In this document: positions 1-7,559 of the stretch, in pieces
Layout: every line of letters begins with the position of its first letter
Position numbering within the stretch: position 1 is the first letter of the stretch
Source of the DNA: Acidobacteriota bacterium
GTDB taxonomy: Bacteria > Acidobacteriota > Thermoanaerobaculia > Multivoradales > Multivoraceae
NCBI GenBank assembly: GCA_029263415.1
Contig: JAJCXN010000051.1
Coordinates: forward strand, 186,001-250,000
Direction of reading: 5' to 3'
Length of the DNA: 64,000 nucleotides
Notes under the pieces: generated by a model
The model's input: only the letters and a program-made list of their open reading frames with translations
The model's database searches: none
Told to the model about the DNA's origin: nothing
Made by a program: the position numbers and the translations under genes

Positions 1-259
1 TGCTCAAGGCATGGACCTGCCCACGACCGTGATGCCCTTTATCCTGCGTGGTGTCACTCTTGCCGGTGTAGACAGCGTTTACTGCCCCCTCGAACTGCGC
101 CAAGAGGCGTGGTCGAGACTTGCTTCAGACCTCAACGCAGAAGCGTTGGCTTCGATGACCACGTTGATTCCGCTGGCTGCAGCCATCACCACCGCGCCCG
201 AGCAGCTAGCAGGCAGGGTTCGTGGTCGAGTGGTGGTCGACGTCAACGCCGGCCAGTGA
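1..259 (+). CDS. YhdH/AcuI-like acrylyl-CoA reductase family protein, C-terminal fragment
   Basis: The reading frame is open from the first base of the window, so only about the last 85 residues are present. The residues [19 protein letters not shown] followed by [14 protein letters not shown] are the typical C-terminal block of YhdH/YhfP/AcuI medium-chain reductases, which reduce acryloyl-CoA or quinone-like substrates with NADPH in the cytoplasm. The ending [15 protein letters not shown] also fits the family, whose members end shortly after a G-R-x-V-V-D-V strand. The N-terminal catalytic half and the Rossmann fold lie upstream of the window. The substrate cannot be judged from this fragment. 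The MAPEG gene begins 50 bases downstream on the same strand. Confidence 0.85.
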   Translation, partial: AQGMDLPTTVMPFILRGVTLAGVDSVYCPLELRQEAWSRLASDLNAEALASMTTLIPLAAAITTAPEQLAGRVRGRVVVDVNAGQ

Positions 260-309
260 ATGCCCGAAGGCCCTCCAATGCAACAACCCTCTAGCCGCTG
301 TCGCCGGCG

Positions 310-699
310 ATGACTCCTGACCTCTATGCGCTCGCGGCGGTAGTGCTGCTCGCCGCCGCGCAGGTCGGGCTTGCAAGTATCGCGACGCTCAAGAAGGCTG
401 GGCCCAGGTGGGTACTTGGCCCTCGCGACAAGCCATTCGATGTTCCGGGGGCTTCGGGCCGGATTGTGCGCGCGCACCGCAACCTGCTCGAAATCCTGCC
501 GCAGTTCGTAGCAGTGATTGTCTTGGTGCATCTAGCGGACTCGGTCTCGCAGATCTCTACGATCGGCGCATGGACTTTCTTCGCCGCCCGCGTGCTCTAC
601 ATTCCGGCATACGTCAGCGCCATCCCGTGGCTCCGCCCGATCTGTTGGCAGGTCGCCTTTGGCGGTCTACTCGCGGTGCTCGTCGACGCCTTTGTCTGA
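310..699 (+). CDS. MAPEG family membrane protein
   Basis: This 129-residue integral membrane protein has about four hydrophobic segments (near 5-25, 62-77, 85-105 and 112-128). The motif RAHRNLLE (54-61) and the later ARVLYIPAY (93-101) are hallmarks of the bacterial MAPEG family (membrane-associated proteins in eicosanoid and glutathione metabolism), many of which are glutathione transferase-like. The length is normal for the family. The ATG at 310 is the only start that gives the complete first helix. It lies between the reductase fragment and a VOC gene on the same strand. Family membership is clear, but the actual substrate is unknown. Confidence 0.88.
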   Translation: MTPDLYALAAVVLLAAAQVGLASIATLKKAGPRWVLGPRDKPFDVPGASGRIVRAHRNLLEILPQFVAVIVLVHLADSVSQISTIGAWTFFAARVLYIPAYVSAIPWLRPICWQVAFGGLLAVLVDAFV

Positions 700-807
700 G
701 TCCCCGCGGACCGCGCGGACGGCAGCAGCGGTACGTTTCGATAGTCTGCGCAAGCCTTTCCCAAGTGCTCTAACTTCTACGCCACAACCCTTTTCAAGGA
801 GTCACCA

Positions 808-1185
808 ATGATCGGTTACATCACCCTAGGCACCAACGACCTTGCCCGAGCAGCTGAGTTCTATGACGCCTTGCTTGCCGAGGTTGGCGCAAAGCAGGCG
901 TTCGGGATGGACCGCATCAAGTTCTGGAGCGCGGGCGAGGGGCAGCCGATGTTGGCGGTTTGCATCCCGTACGACAAGGAACCACAACACCAGGGCAACG
1001 GCAACATGGTCGCGATCCCGGGTGGGGACCGCGCAGGGGTCGACGCTTTACACGCCAAGGCGCTCGAACTCGGCGCCACTTGCGACGGCGAACCCGGCGA
1101 GCGCATGCCGACCTTCTACGGTGCCTACGTGCGCGATCTAGACGGCAACAAACTGTGCTTCTTCCAGATGGGCCCCGCTTCTTAA
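808..1185 (+). CDS. VOC (glyoxalase/bleomycin-resistance fold) family protein
   Basis: This 125-residue cytosolic protein has one vicinal-oxygen-chelate module. It opens with IGYITLGTNDLARAAEFYD, the usual first strand and helix, and closes with AYVRDLDGNKLCFFQ, the usual last strands, where D-x-D-G-N-K-L is characteristic. Proteins of this size act as dimers and include glyoxalases, dioxygenases and drug-binding proteins. The metal ligands cannot be assigned reliably and the substrate is unknown. The ATG at 808 has an AAGGAG ribosome-binding site about six bases upstream. A strong hairpin follows the stop codon before the convergent reductase gene. Confidence 0.88.
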   Translation: MIGYITLGTNDLARAAEFYDALLAEVGAKQAFGMDRIKFWSAGEGQPMLAVCIPYDKEPQHQGNGNMVAIPGGDRAGVDALHAKALELGATCDGEPGERMPTFYGAYVRDLDGNKLCFFQMGPAS

Positions 1186-1274
1186 GCGACGCGCCTGCCT
1201 CTGTTCGACACGGCCTCTTCCGCTAAGGGCGTATTCGACACGAGCCTCCACCCCTCGGAGGGTCTGACATTCGA

Positions 1275-1298
1275 GCGCCGCCGCCCAAGCGGCGGCGC
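1275..1298. terminator. Hairpin between convergent genes, probable bidirectional terminator
   Basis: There is a perfect 10-bp GC-rich stem (1275-1284 with 1289-1298) and a four-base loop CCAA. It lies between the stop codons of the VOC gene (1185) and the convergent MDR gene (1315). No long T tract follows on either strand, so intrinsic termination is plausible but not certain. Confidence 0.5.
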
Positions 1299-1314
1299 CT
1301 TGGATCCTCAACCC

Positions 1315-2448
1315 TTAGGCGTTGGGGTTGATCAAGTACTTCTCTCCAGTTGCTTGCTTGCCGTAGATCCCGATGTGCCCAAGTTCGAGCGCCTGAGCCA
1401 AGGACACCTCTTGAGCGTAGGTGCTCTTGAAGGTGGTCTTAATCTCGCTAGCAACCCGCATGCGCAGGCGTTGCGCGGTCTCGAAGCCGATCTTCTGCAA
1501 GAACGGAATCAGCAGCCAACCGCCGATTCCCCAAGCCATGCCGAAGTTGCGCTGCAACACCGAGGGGCTGCGATCGAGACCGCCATAGATGTACACCTGT
1601 TTGTGGGTGGTGGATCCGTAGCGGCTGTACTCTTTGGCAGTGAGGTTTGCGGCGCGCTCCATGCAGGACAAGATGCGGCCGGCCAGATCGCCACCGCCAA
1701 TAGCGTCAAACGCGAGCGTTGCGCCGGTGGCGACCAAAGCGTCGGTGAGGTCTTGCATGAAGCTCTCTGAGCTCGAGCTGCACACGTGCTCAGCACCAAT
1801 GCCGCGCAGCAAATCTTCTTGCTCTTGCTTGCGCACGATGTTGACCAGCGGCACACCGTCGGCCAAACAGATCTTGTTGAGCATCTGACCGAGGTTGGAA
1901 GCGGCAGCCGTGTGCACCAGTCCGCTGTGTCCTTCAAGTTTCATGGTCTCGACCATGCCCAGCGCGGTCAGCGGGTTAACGAAACACGACGCACCTTCAG
2001 CGGCCGTGGTGTCGTCTGGAAGCGGCAAACACTGTTTTGCCTGCATGATCCGATATTGCGAATACATCGCACCGCCGACCGCCGCGACCGTCTTGCCAAC
2101 GAGCGACTGTGAGTAGGGATCTGAACCCGCGGCAACCACGGTGCCGGCACCTTCATTGCCCACCGGCATGGACTCGCCAACCCGCGCTTGGAGTGCGGCC
2201 ATGAACGACGCTGGAATGTCAGCCGTGACCACGGCATCCGCTCCGCTGCCTAGTGAGCGTGCGCTGTCCATGTCGGCCAAGCCAAACAGCAGGCCCAAGT
2301 CTGATGGATTGATCGGCGAGGCTTCGACGCGGATGAGCACCTCGTCTTCTTTGGGTTCCGGGGTCGCCACTGATGCCAGGGAGAGTTCAAGCACTCCTTC
2401 GCTCGTGACGGTGGACCGCAGCTGCAAAGACGTTTCTGGGATGGACAA
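1315..2448 (-). CDS. Medium-chain (MDR) quinone/enoyl reductase-like oxidoreductase
   Basis: This 377-residue cytosolic oxidoreductase has the GroES-like N-terminal half (DEVLIRVEASPINPSDLGLL, then GNEGAGTVVAAG) and a Rossmann half containing HTAAASNLGQML and LAFDAIGGGDLAGRI. This is the quinone-oxidoreductase/zinc-binding dehydrogenase branch. I see no cluster of zinc-binding cysteines, so it is probably a zinc-independent NAD(P)H reductase. The start chosen is the TTG at 2448, because AGGAG lies seven bases upstream and homologues begin near this point. An ATG at 2490 would add 14 residues rich in Arg, Ser and Pro. It is divergent from the probable selenoprotein operon, with 12-bp tandem repeats in the shared upstream region. 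Confidence 0.85.
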   Translation of the reverse strand: MSIPETSLQLRSTVTSEGVLELSLASVATPEPKEDEVLIRVEASPINPSDLGLLFGLADMDSARSLGSGADAVVTADIPASFMAALQARVGESMPVGNEGAGTVVAAGSDPYSQSLVGKTVAAVGGAMYSQYRIMQAKQCLPLPDDTTAAEGASCFVNPLTALGMVETMKLEGHSGLVHTAAASNLGQMLNKICLADGVPLVNIVRKQEQEDLLRGIGAEHVCSSSSESFMQDLTDALVATGATLAFDAIGGGDLAGRILSCMERAANLTAKEYSRYGSTTHKQVYIYGGLDRSPSVLQRNFGMAWGIGGWLLIPFLQKIGFETAQRLRMRVASEIKTTFKSTYAQEVSLAQALELGHIGIYGKQATGEKYLINPNA

Positions 2449-2544
2449 AAGAGGGCTCCTTGGGTTTCGTTGGGTGCTGGCCGGCCGCATTCGCTGCCAG
2501 TTGGAAGGCGCCTCACTGGCAGATTGACTTGGCTACGAGCTGGC

Positions 2545-2592
2545 GAATCGGCGTGTGAATCGACGCATGAATCGACGCATGAATCGACTGGG
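2545..2592. repeat. Four tandem 12-bp units in a divergent promoter region
   Basis: Units at 2545, 2557, 2569 and 2581 each begin GAATCG. The middle two are identical (GAATCGACGCAT) and the outer two differ in the second half. They sit in the 217-bp gap between the divergently transcribed MDR reductase and the AhpD-like gene. They could be an operator array or slippage-generated sequence. Confidence 0.75.
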
Positions 2593-2665
2593 CATCCGGC
2601 GCATGCTACGTCAAGATGAGCCTCCACCTATCTTGAGCCCGTTCGTTCAATCTCCGGAGATACCG

Positions 2666-3226
2666 ATGACCGACTCGCTTCGCATTGCGCAGATCGACCC
2701 AGCGATGGCTGAGCCGCGCGTCAAAGCCGTGCTCGAAGCCCAACGCAAGCAATGGGGAGCACCCTTGAACAACCACCTGGTGTACGCCCGCCTGCCAGAA
2801 CTGTTCAAGGGGGCCCGCGGCATGTGGTCGGCGCTCGCTGCCTGCGGCGGGCTTGACCCTACGCTGGTTGCTCTGCTCAATCGCAGAGTGGCTAGTCTCA
2901 ATCAGTGCCCCTTCTGACAGGACATCAACGCTGCCGTGGGTAGCGCACGTGGCCTCTCAGAGGAGAAAATCTCTGCACTCGACGACTATGCGACCAACGC
3001 ACTTTACAGCGCGGCGGAACGGAGCGCTCTTGCCGCGGCGGATGCGATCACACTCACGAACGACGACCTGTCCGACCAGCAGTTCGCCTCGTTGCGCGAG
3101 CACTTTTGCGACAACACCATCATTGAGCTGATTGCCGTGATCGCGTGGGAGAACGCCTCGAGCAAGTTCAATCGCGCGCTCCGCGTTCCCTCGCAACAAC
3201 TGTGGAAGAGACCAGCCAATGACTGA
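2666..3226 (+). CDS. AhpD/carboxymuconolactone decarboxylase-like protein with in-frame UGA, probable selenoprotein
   Basis: Read through the TGA at 2915-2917, this is one 186-residue protein of the AhpD/CMD fold. Residues 72-90 read N-R-R-V-A-S-L-N-Q-C-P-F-[UGA]-Q-D-I-N-A-A, matching the family's active-site CxxC helix with the second Cys (residue 84) replaced by UGA. The 102 residues after the UGA keep the family pattern (helix ending ERSALAAADAITL, then DDLSDQQFASLREHF and IIELIAVIAWENASSKFNRAL) with no frameshift. AhpD-like selenoproteins with CxxU motifs are known. A hairpin sits at the spacing expected for a bacterial SECIS element. The ATG at 2666 has GGAGA about eight bases upstream. 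The stop overlaps the start of the next gene by eight bases. A Cys-to-stop mutation is the alternative, and no sel genes are in the window to decide. Confidence 0.78.
2929..2945 (+). promoter_or_regulatory. SECIS-like hairpin downstream of in-frame UGA
   Basis: A seven-base-pair stem (2929-2935 with 2939-2945, one G-U pair) closes a GUG loop that begins 19 bases after the UGA at 2915-2917. Bacterial SECIS elements, recognised by SelB, are short hairpins directly after the UGA. Their apical loop usually has a G in its first two positions and lies about 16-37 bases downstream. The fit is good but was judged by eye. Confidence 0.6.
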
Positions 3227-4238
3227 GCAAAGACTACCTCTCGGCCTCGCACTGCGCTTGTGGGATCGCACCACGACGTGGGACCAGGTGGTTGAGATCG
3301 TTCGCTTTGCTGATGAGCTCGGCTACGACCAAGTCTCGGTGACCGAGTCCTTCGGCCGCGACGGGTTCTCCTTGGCAGATCGGCTGCTGCACGCAACAAG
3401 CAACATCAAGGTTTGCGTTGGCATCGCGAACGTGTTCTCCCGCACTCCGGCGCTGCTCGCAATGACGGCCGCCACGTTGGACGAAGCCTCAGGCGGTCGC
3501 TTCGTCCTCGGGCTCGGAGCCAGCACACCAAACTTGGTGGAAGGGCTTCACGGGCTCACTTTCAAGGAGCCCATGCAACGCATGCGCGAGACCATCGAGC
3601 TGACTCGGAAGGTCTGGGCACGCGACCCCTCTCGATATGACGGCAAGATCTTCCGCGCCGGTGGGGTCAAGCTGGGATTCGCCCCGCTACGAGAGCGGAT
3701 CCCCATCTGGATGGGTTCATTGCTACCGCACAGCTTGGCCCTATGCGGAGAACTCGCAGACGGCTGGACGCCCACCATGTCTCCTAAGCAATGCCTCGGT
3801 CCAGGCGCTGAACGCATCGCGGTTGGAGCTGCGCGGATTGAGCGCGACCCGGGCGAAGTGATGATCGCGCCCAACCTGCAGGTATCCGTTGGTGATCCAG
3901 CCGAGGTCTTAGCGTCCCTCAAGTTCTCGATCGCGATCTACTATGGCCCGCCCAATAGCCCTTACGCCAAGGCTGCGATCGGGCTTGGCTTCCGAGACGA
4001 AGTGGAGGCGGTTCAGCAGGCCTACGCAAATGGCGGCTCGAAAGCGGCGGCAGCGGCAACTGCGGACCACTTCGCATTGAGCATTGCGATCACCGGATCG
4101 GAAGCTGACTGTCGGGCTGAGATCGACAGTCTCCTATCAGCGAACGCGGATCAGGTTCTGGTCGCCCTGCCCGCGCCTACGCGGGCTGAGTGCGAGCCGA
4201 TTCTCGAGGGCATCATTCCTGGGCGGCTACGTCAATGA
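3219..4238 (+). CDS. LLM-class flavin-dependent oxidoreductase
   Basis: This 339-residue luciferase-like monooxygenase fold (TIM barrel) protein would use FMN or F420 in the cytoplasm. Typical features are the N-terminal strand LGLALRLWDR, the segment FADELGYDQVSVTES, the block ATLDEASGGRFVLGLGAS, and RMRETIELTRKVW. These resemble the F420-dependent reductase branch of the family more than true luciferases, but the cofactor is not provable here. The ATG at 3219 overlaps the end of the AhpD-like gene by eight bases, and its TGA overlaps the ATG of the acyl-CoA dehydrogenase gene by four, so the three are translationally coupled. The substrate is unknown. Confidence 0.9.
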   Translation: MTEQRLPLGLALRLWDRTTTWDQVVEIVRFADELGYDQVSVTESFGRDGFSLADRLLHATSNIKVCVGIANVFSRTPALLAMTAATLDEASGGRFVLGLGASTPNLVEGLHGLTFKEPMQRMRETIELTRKVWARDPSRYDGKIFRAGGVKLGFAPLRERIPIWMGSLLPHSLALCGELADGWTPTMSPKQCLGPGAERIAVGAARIERDPGEVMIAPNLQVSVGDPAEVLASLKFSIAIYYGPPNSPYAKAAIGLGFRDEVEAVQQAYANGGSKAAAAATADHFALSIAITGSEADCRAEIDSLLSANADQVLVALPAPTRAECEPILEGIIPGRLRQ

Positions 4239-5428
4239 TCAGCCCTGGCATCAAGAAGCTCTCGTTCGAACAGTACCTCGACACCATTCGCGCCTTCACC
4301 GACTCTGAGTTGATTCCCGGTGAGAAGGAGATGGTCACAGCCGGAGCGGTGCCTGAACGATTGGTGGATCGCATGATCGAACTCGGCTTGTTTGGCATCA
4401 CGTTGCCAAGCGAATGGGGCGGCCTAGGTTGGAGCATGGAGCAACAAGTTTTGCTCACCTTCGAGTTCACGCGCGCTTCCTGTGTCTATCGATCGCGCTT
4501 CTCCACCACCATCGGACTGTCCTCGCAGATCATCCTCGACCACGGCACCGACCTTCAGCGCGAGCTGTACTTGAGCAAGATGGCCAACGGTCGTTGCGTC
4601 ACGTCGTTCGCGCTCACCGAAGAACACGCCGGCTCCGATGCGGGCTCAGTCCGCACCACCGCGATCAAGGACGGCAATGACTACGTGCTTAACGGTTCCA
4701 AGCGCTACATCACCAATGGCGCATGGGCTGACCTGTTGATCGTCTTCGCCCGCACCAACCCAGAGATCCAAGGCGGACGCGGCACCTCGGCCATCCTGGT
4801 CGACGCCAAGTGGCCTGGGGTCAGCGCGACCCTGCCAACAATCATGAACGGCCACGAGGCTGGCCCGGTGGCAGAGCTTTCCTTCACCGATGTGCGAGTT
4901 CCGGCTGCCAACCTGATCGGTACGCACGAGGGAACCGGTCTGAGGCTTGCGCTGCGGGGAATCAATCACGCACGCACCCATGTCGCTGCAACGGCTGTGG
5001 GCCAAGCCACCCGCATTCTGCATGAAGCGACGCGGCACGCACGAACGCGAGAACAGTTCGGTCAGCCGCTCGCGGATTTTGGCGCGGTCGAGAGCTTGCT
5101 CGGGCAGAGCTACGCTGAGCTTGAAGCCGGTCGTGCGCTGGTGCTCGACTGCGCTCGCGCCTTTGACGCGGCAACCGGGCCCGGCAACGACACTGCCGCG
5201 CCGCCGGCGATTCCCGCGGCACGGATCGCCGCAGCCAAACTGTTCTGCACCGAAATGGCGTCTCGCGTTGCCGATCGAGCGCTACAGATCTTGGGCGGTG
5301 AGGGCATCGTCGGCGATCACCCGGTACCGCGAATGTGGCGGGACGTTCGAACCTTGCGCATCTACGAAGGTGCCTCTCAAGTCCACGAGCGTAATCTCGC
5401 TCGCCACCTCAAGAAGACCGTTTTGTAA
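4235..5428 (+). CDS. Acyl-CoA dehydrogenase family protein
   Basis: This 397-residue FAD enzyme would catalyse alpha,beta-dehydrogenation of an acyl-CoA and pass electrons to ETF. The FAD/substrate motif is present as VTSFALTEEHAGSDAGS, followed by GSKRYITNGAWADLLIVF. The C-terminal domain has ARTREQFGQPLADFGAVE and RALQILGGEGIV. The catalytic-base region is LRIYEGASQVHERNLARHL, which keeps the Glu of the usual I-Y-E-G-x-x-x motif. The length is normal. The start at 4235 is chosen because its ATGA overlaps the stop of the preceding gene; a GTG at 4190 would add 15 residues inside that gene. It is the third gene of the 2666-5830 operon. Confidence 0.95.
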   Translation: MISPGIKKLSFEQYLDTIRAFTDSELIPGEKEMVTAGAVPERLVDRMIELGLFGITLPSEWGGLGWSMEQQVLLTFEFTRASCVYRSRFSTTIGLSSQIILDHGTDLQRELYLSKMANGRCVTSFALTEEHAGSDAGSVRTTAIKDGNDYVLNGSKRYITNGAWADLLIVFARTNPEIQGGRGTSAILVDAKWPGVSATLPTIMNGHEAGPVAELSFTDVRVPAANLIGTHEGTGLRLALRGINHARTHVAATAVGQATRILHEATRHARTREQFGQPLADFGAVESLLGQSYAELEAGRALVLDCARAFDAATGPGNDTAAPPAIPAARIAAAKLFCTEMASRVADRALQILGGEGIVGDHPVPRMWRDVRTLRIYEGASQVHERNLARHLKKTVL

Positions 5429-5443
5429 CGAAGGGCTTTCCGC

Positions 5444-5830
5444 ATGAAGTACTCACGTCAGTTGTTCGCGCTACTCCTCTTGGTCTCAGGACTCCTCACC
5501 GCTTTTCTGGGAGCGCGCACCTTGCTCGACCCTGAAGGGATGATGGAAACATTCGGTGCCAACGCCGCGGGCGCCCAAGGCCTCGAGCTGCTGATCGCAG
5601 TCCTGGGCGCTGCCCTGCTCTCACTCGCTCTGTTCGTACTGCTCGCGGGCCACTGGGCTTGGCGAGGTCACCAGCACGGCCGCACTCTGGGGCTCTTGTG
5701 CGCCGCGACCTTGTTGCTGGTGGCAATCTCGGCATGGTTGGTCGGCAACTCGACGGAGATCCTGATCCTTGATGGCGTCCGCGGCGGCTTGCTCTTAGCC
5801 TTCGGTCTTAGCTGGAAACCTGACGCTTAA
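5444..5830 (+). CDS. Small four-helix membrane protein of unknown function
   Basis: This 128-residue protein has four predicted hydrophobic segments (about 6-27, 44-67, 80-99 and 104-122) and no recognisable catalytic motif. The arrangement resembles DUF4345-type small membrane proteins, but I cannot assign a family with certainty. The ATG at 5444 has AAGGG about eight bases upstream and lies 15 bases after the acyl-CoA dehydrogenase stop, so it is probably the last gene of the operon. It converges on the sulfatase-like gene with only ten bases between the stop codons. Confidence 0.75.
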   Translation: MKYSRQLFALLLLVSGLLTAFLGARTLLDPEGMMETFGANAAGAQGLELLIAVLGAALLSLALFVLLAGHWAWRGHQHGRTLGLLCAATLLLVAISAWLVGNSTEILILDGVRGGLLLAFGLSWKPDA

Positions 5831-5840
5831 GGCATTGGCT

Positions 5841-7523
5841 TCAGTTCAGGTACCCCAACCGCTTGAGAGTTTCGAGTTCCTTGTTCGAGCAGGGGCGCTG
5901 CGTCTCGGTGAGCGAGGGGTGTGCTTGATCTGTCAGTTCAAGCAAACGCTCGCTCAGTTTGCGAACGACCTCCGGGTGATCGTCTCGAACATTGTCGGTT
6001 TCCAGAGGGTCGCTGATCAGATCGTAGAGCTGAAAATCCTGAGGCCCCGGGCGCCGATCGCTCCTCGGAGCCTTGAAGACCAGCTTGAAACGCTCCTCTT
6101 GCAGACTGCGAAACCGACGCCCCCCGCTTCGGCCAGCCTCTGCGAAGGCAGCCTCGAGTTCGCCCGCTGCGACTTGGTGGGACGGTCCGCCGCTCAGGAA
6201 TGGTCGCAATGAACTTCCCTCAAAGCGCCGGTCGGCGACTGAGCCGCGGAGGGTGCTAGCGCAACTCTGGGCGGCTTCCGTGACTCCGGTTGGCGACGCT
6301 GTATCGGCCGAAGGCGTGGTCTCAGGCTCCGGGAACTCGCCGTTGACGCTGGGAAGCAGCAGGTCCGCGATGGTGGGCGCAAGATCGACCAACTCCACCG
6401 GCTGAGCAATCCGAGCGCTGGTGAATGCGCTCGCTTGTAGAGCCGGCGGGCGCACCATCAGCGGCACGTGACTTGTGGTGTTGTACGGCAAAGGACCATG
6501 CTCGAAGTAGAGGTCGTGTTCGCCAAGGCTCTCGCCATGATCGGCGGTGAGAAACGTCCAGGCACGCTCGAACACTCCAACTTGCTTCAAATGGTCAACG
6601 ATGTTCGCCAGCGCCTTATCGACCTCGAGCACGTTGGCGTCATACAGCGACACATAGTCTCGCAATTCAGTGACGCCTGAGATCACCCGTCCTTGTGGGC
6701 GGGTGAGTTTCTCGATCACCGGATTCGGGGGCGACGCTTGATAAAGGGCATCGTCGTCGAACGGATTCTCGACGCCTTCAAGGAGCAGGTAGGGAGAGTG
6801 TGGATCCGAATAGTGCAGCCACAAGAACAGCGGTCGGTCCGGCGCGGAAGCACTCCCCTGCGCACCATACCCGTGCGTTGCGAGTAATTCCTTGGCGATG
6901 GCGTTGACCCGAGTTGCCGCTACTTCCGGCCGATAGTGCCGAGGATCGTTCGACGGCTCTTCACTCCATGTCTGTCGATAGTCATCGAAGCCTCGGTCCC
7001 AACCACTATCCTTGGAAAGGACCTCGTTGGAGACAACCGCAAGCGTCTTGTACCCCTCGTTTTGCATCGCCTCGGGGAGCAGGCCATACGCGGCAGGAAT
7101 CTGCAACGACGCTTTGTGGGTCAGGCCCGTGCTGTTGGGGAAACGGCCAATGAACATCGACGCAAACGATGTACCGGTCTTTGGCCACTGGGCGATCGCC
7201 CGATCGAACACCACGGATTCCTCGGCCAGGCGCTCTAGGAAGGGCGTCGTGGCGCGTTGATAGCCATAGAGGCTCATGTGGTCGGCCCGCAGGGTGTCGA
7301 TCGTCAGCAGCACGAGATGAGGTCGCAAGCCCTTGACTCTGGGCTCCTCCGTTGGCCTACTGCAACTCGCGGTCAGCACCGCGCTCAACGCCAGCACCAG
7401 CATCAGCACCAGCGGCCACGAGGTCACCCCAACGAGCGCATTGAGAGGCCAAGGATGGCGTCGACTTTTGGAGTGCACTGACGTTAAGACCTCAGCGTCT
7501 TCGATTGGAGGGTAAGGCGTCAC
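5841..7523 (-). CDS. Sulfatase/alkaline-phosphatase superfamily protein, membrane anchored
   Basis: This 560-residue protein has an N-terminal hydrophobic anchor (about 30-52) and a periplasmic sulfatase-fold domain. Visible motifs are LVLLTIDTLRADHMSLYGY (metal-binding Asp residues near 76 and 81), YSDPHSPY, and TFLTADHGESLGEH (C-terminal metal site). The segment where sulfatases carry C/S-x-P-x-R reads K-T-G-T-S-F-A-S-M-F-I-G-R. There is no modifiable Cys/Ser in the correct context, so a formylglycine sulfatase is unlikely and phosphatase or phosphoethanolamine/phosphoglycerol transfer is possible. The start is GTG at 7523 with a weak ribosome-binding site; downstream starts before the anchor are possible. 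The SGNH hydrolase gene ends 37 bases upstream of this start on the same strand. Confidence 0.85.
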   Translation of the reverse strand: MTPYPPIEDAEVLTSVHSKSRRHPWPLNALVGVTSWPLVLMLVLALSAVLTASCSRPTEEPRVKGLRPHLVLLTIDTLRADHMSLYGYQRATTPFLERLAEESVVFDRAIAQWPKTGTSFASMFIGRFPNSTGLTHKASLQIPAAYGLLPEAMQNEGYKTLAVVSNEVLSKDSGWDRGFDDYRQTWSEEPSNDPRHYRPEVAATRVNAIAKELLATHGYGAQGSASAPDRPLFLWLHYSDPHSPYLLLEGVENPFDDDALYQASPPNPVIEKLTRPQGRVISGVTELRDYVSLYDANVLEVDKALANIVDHLKQVGVFERAWTFLTADHGESLGEHDLYFEHGPLPYNTTSHVPLMVRPPALQASAFTSARIAQPVELVDLAPTIADLLLPSVNGEFPEPETTPSADTASPTGVTEAAQSCASTLRGSVADRRFEGSSLRPFLSGGPSHQVAAGELEAAFAEAGRSGGRRFRSLQEERFKLVFKAPRSDRRPGPQDFQLYDLISDPLETDNVRDDHPEVVRKLSERLLELTDQAHPSLTETQRPCSNKELETLKRLGYLN

Positions 7524-7559
7524 GACAAAAGAGCGAAGGTTCGACGCCCAGACCGAGGC

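Noticed and set aside
1300-1770. Plus-strand frame antisense to the MDR reductase
   Set aside because: Shadow of the minus-strand gene; no ribosome-binding site or family features.
2541-2600. 12-bp repeats as the start of a CRISPR array
   Set aside because: Units are directly adjacent with no spacers and only four copies.
2915-2917. In-frame TGA as a real stop codon creating a nonsense pseudogene
   Set aside because: Kept as the alternative, but the downstream frame is intact, matches the family, sits in the active-site Cys position and is followed by a SECIS-like hairpin.
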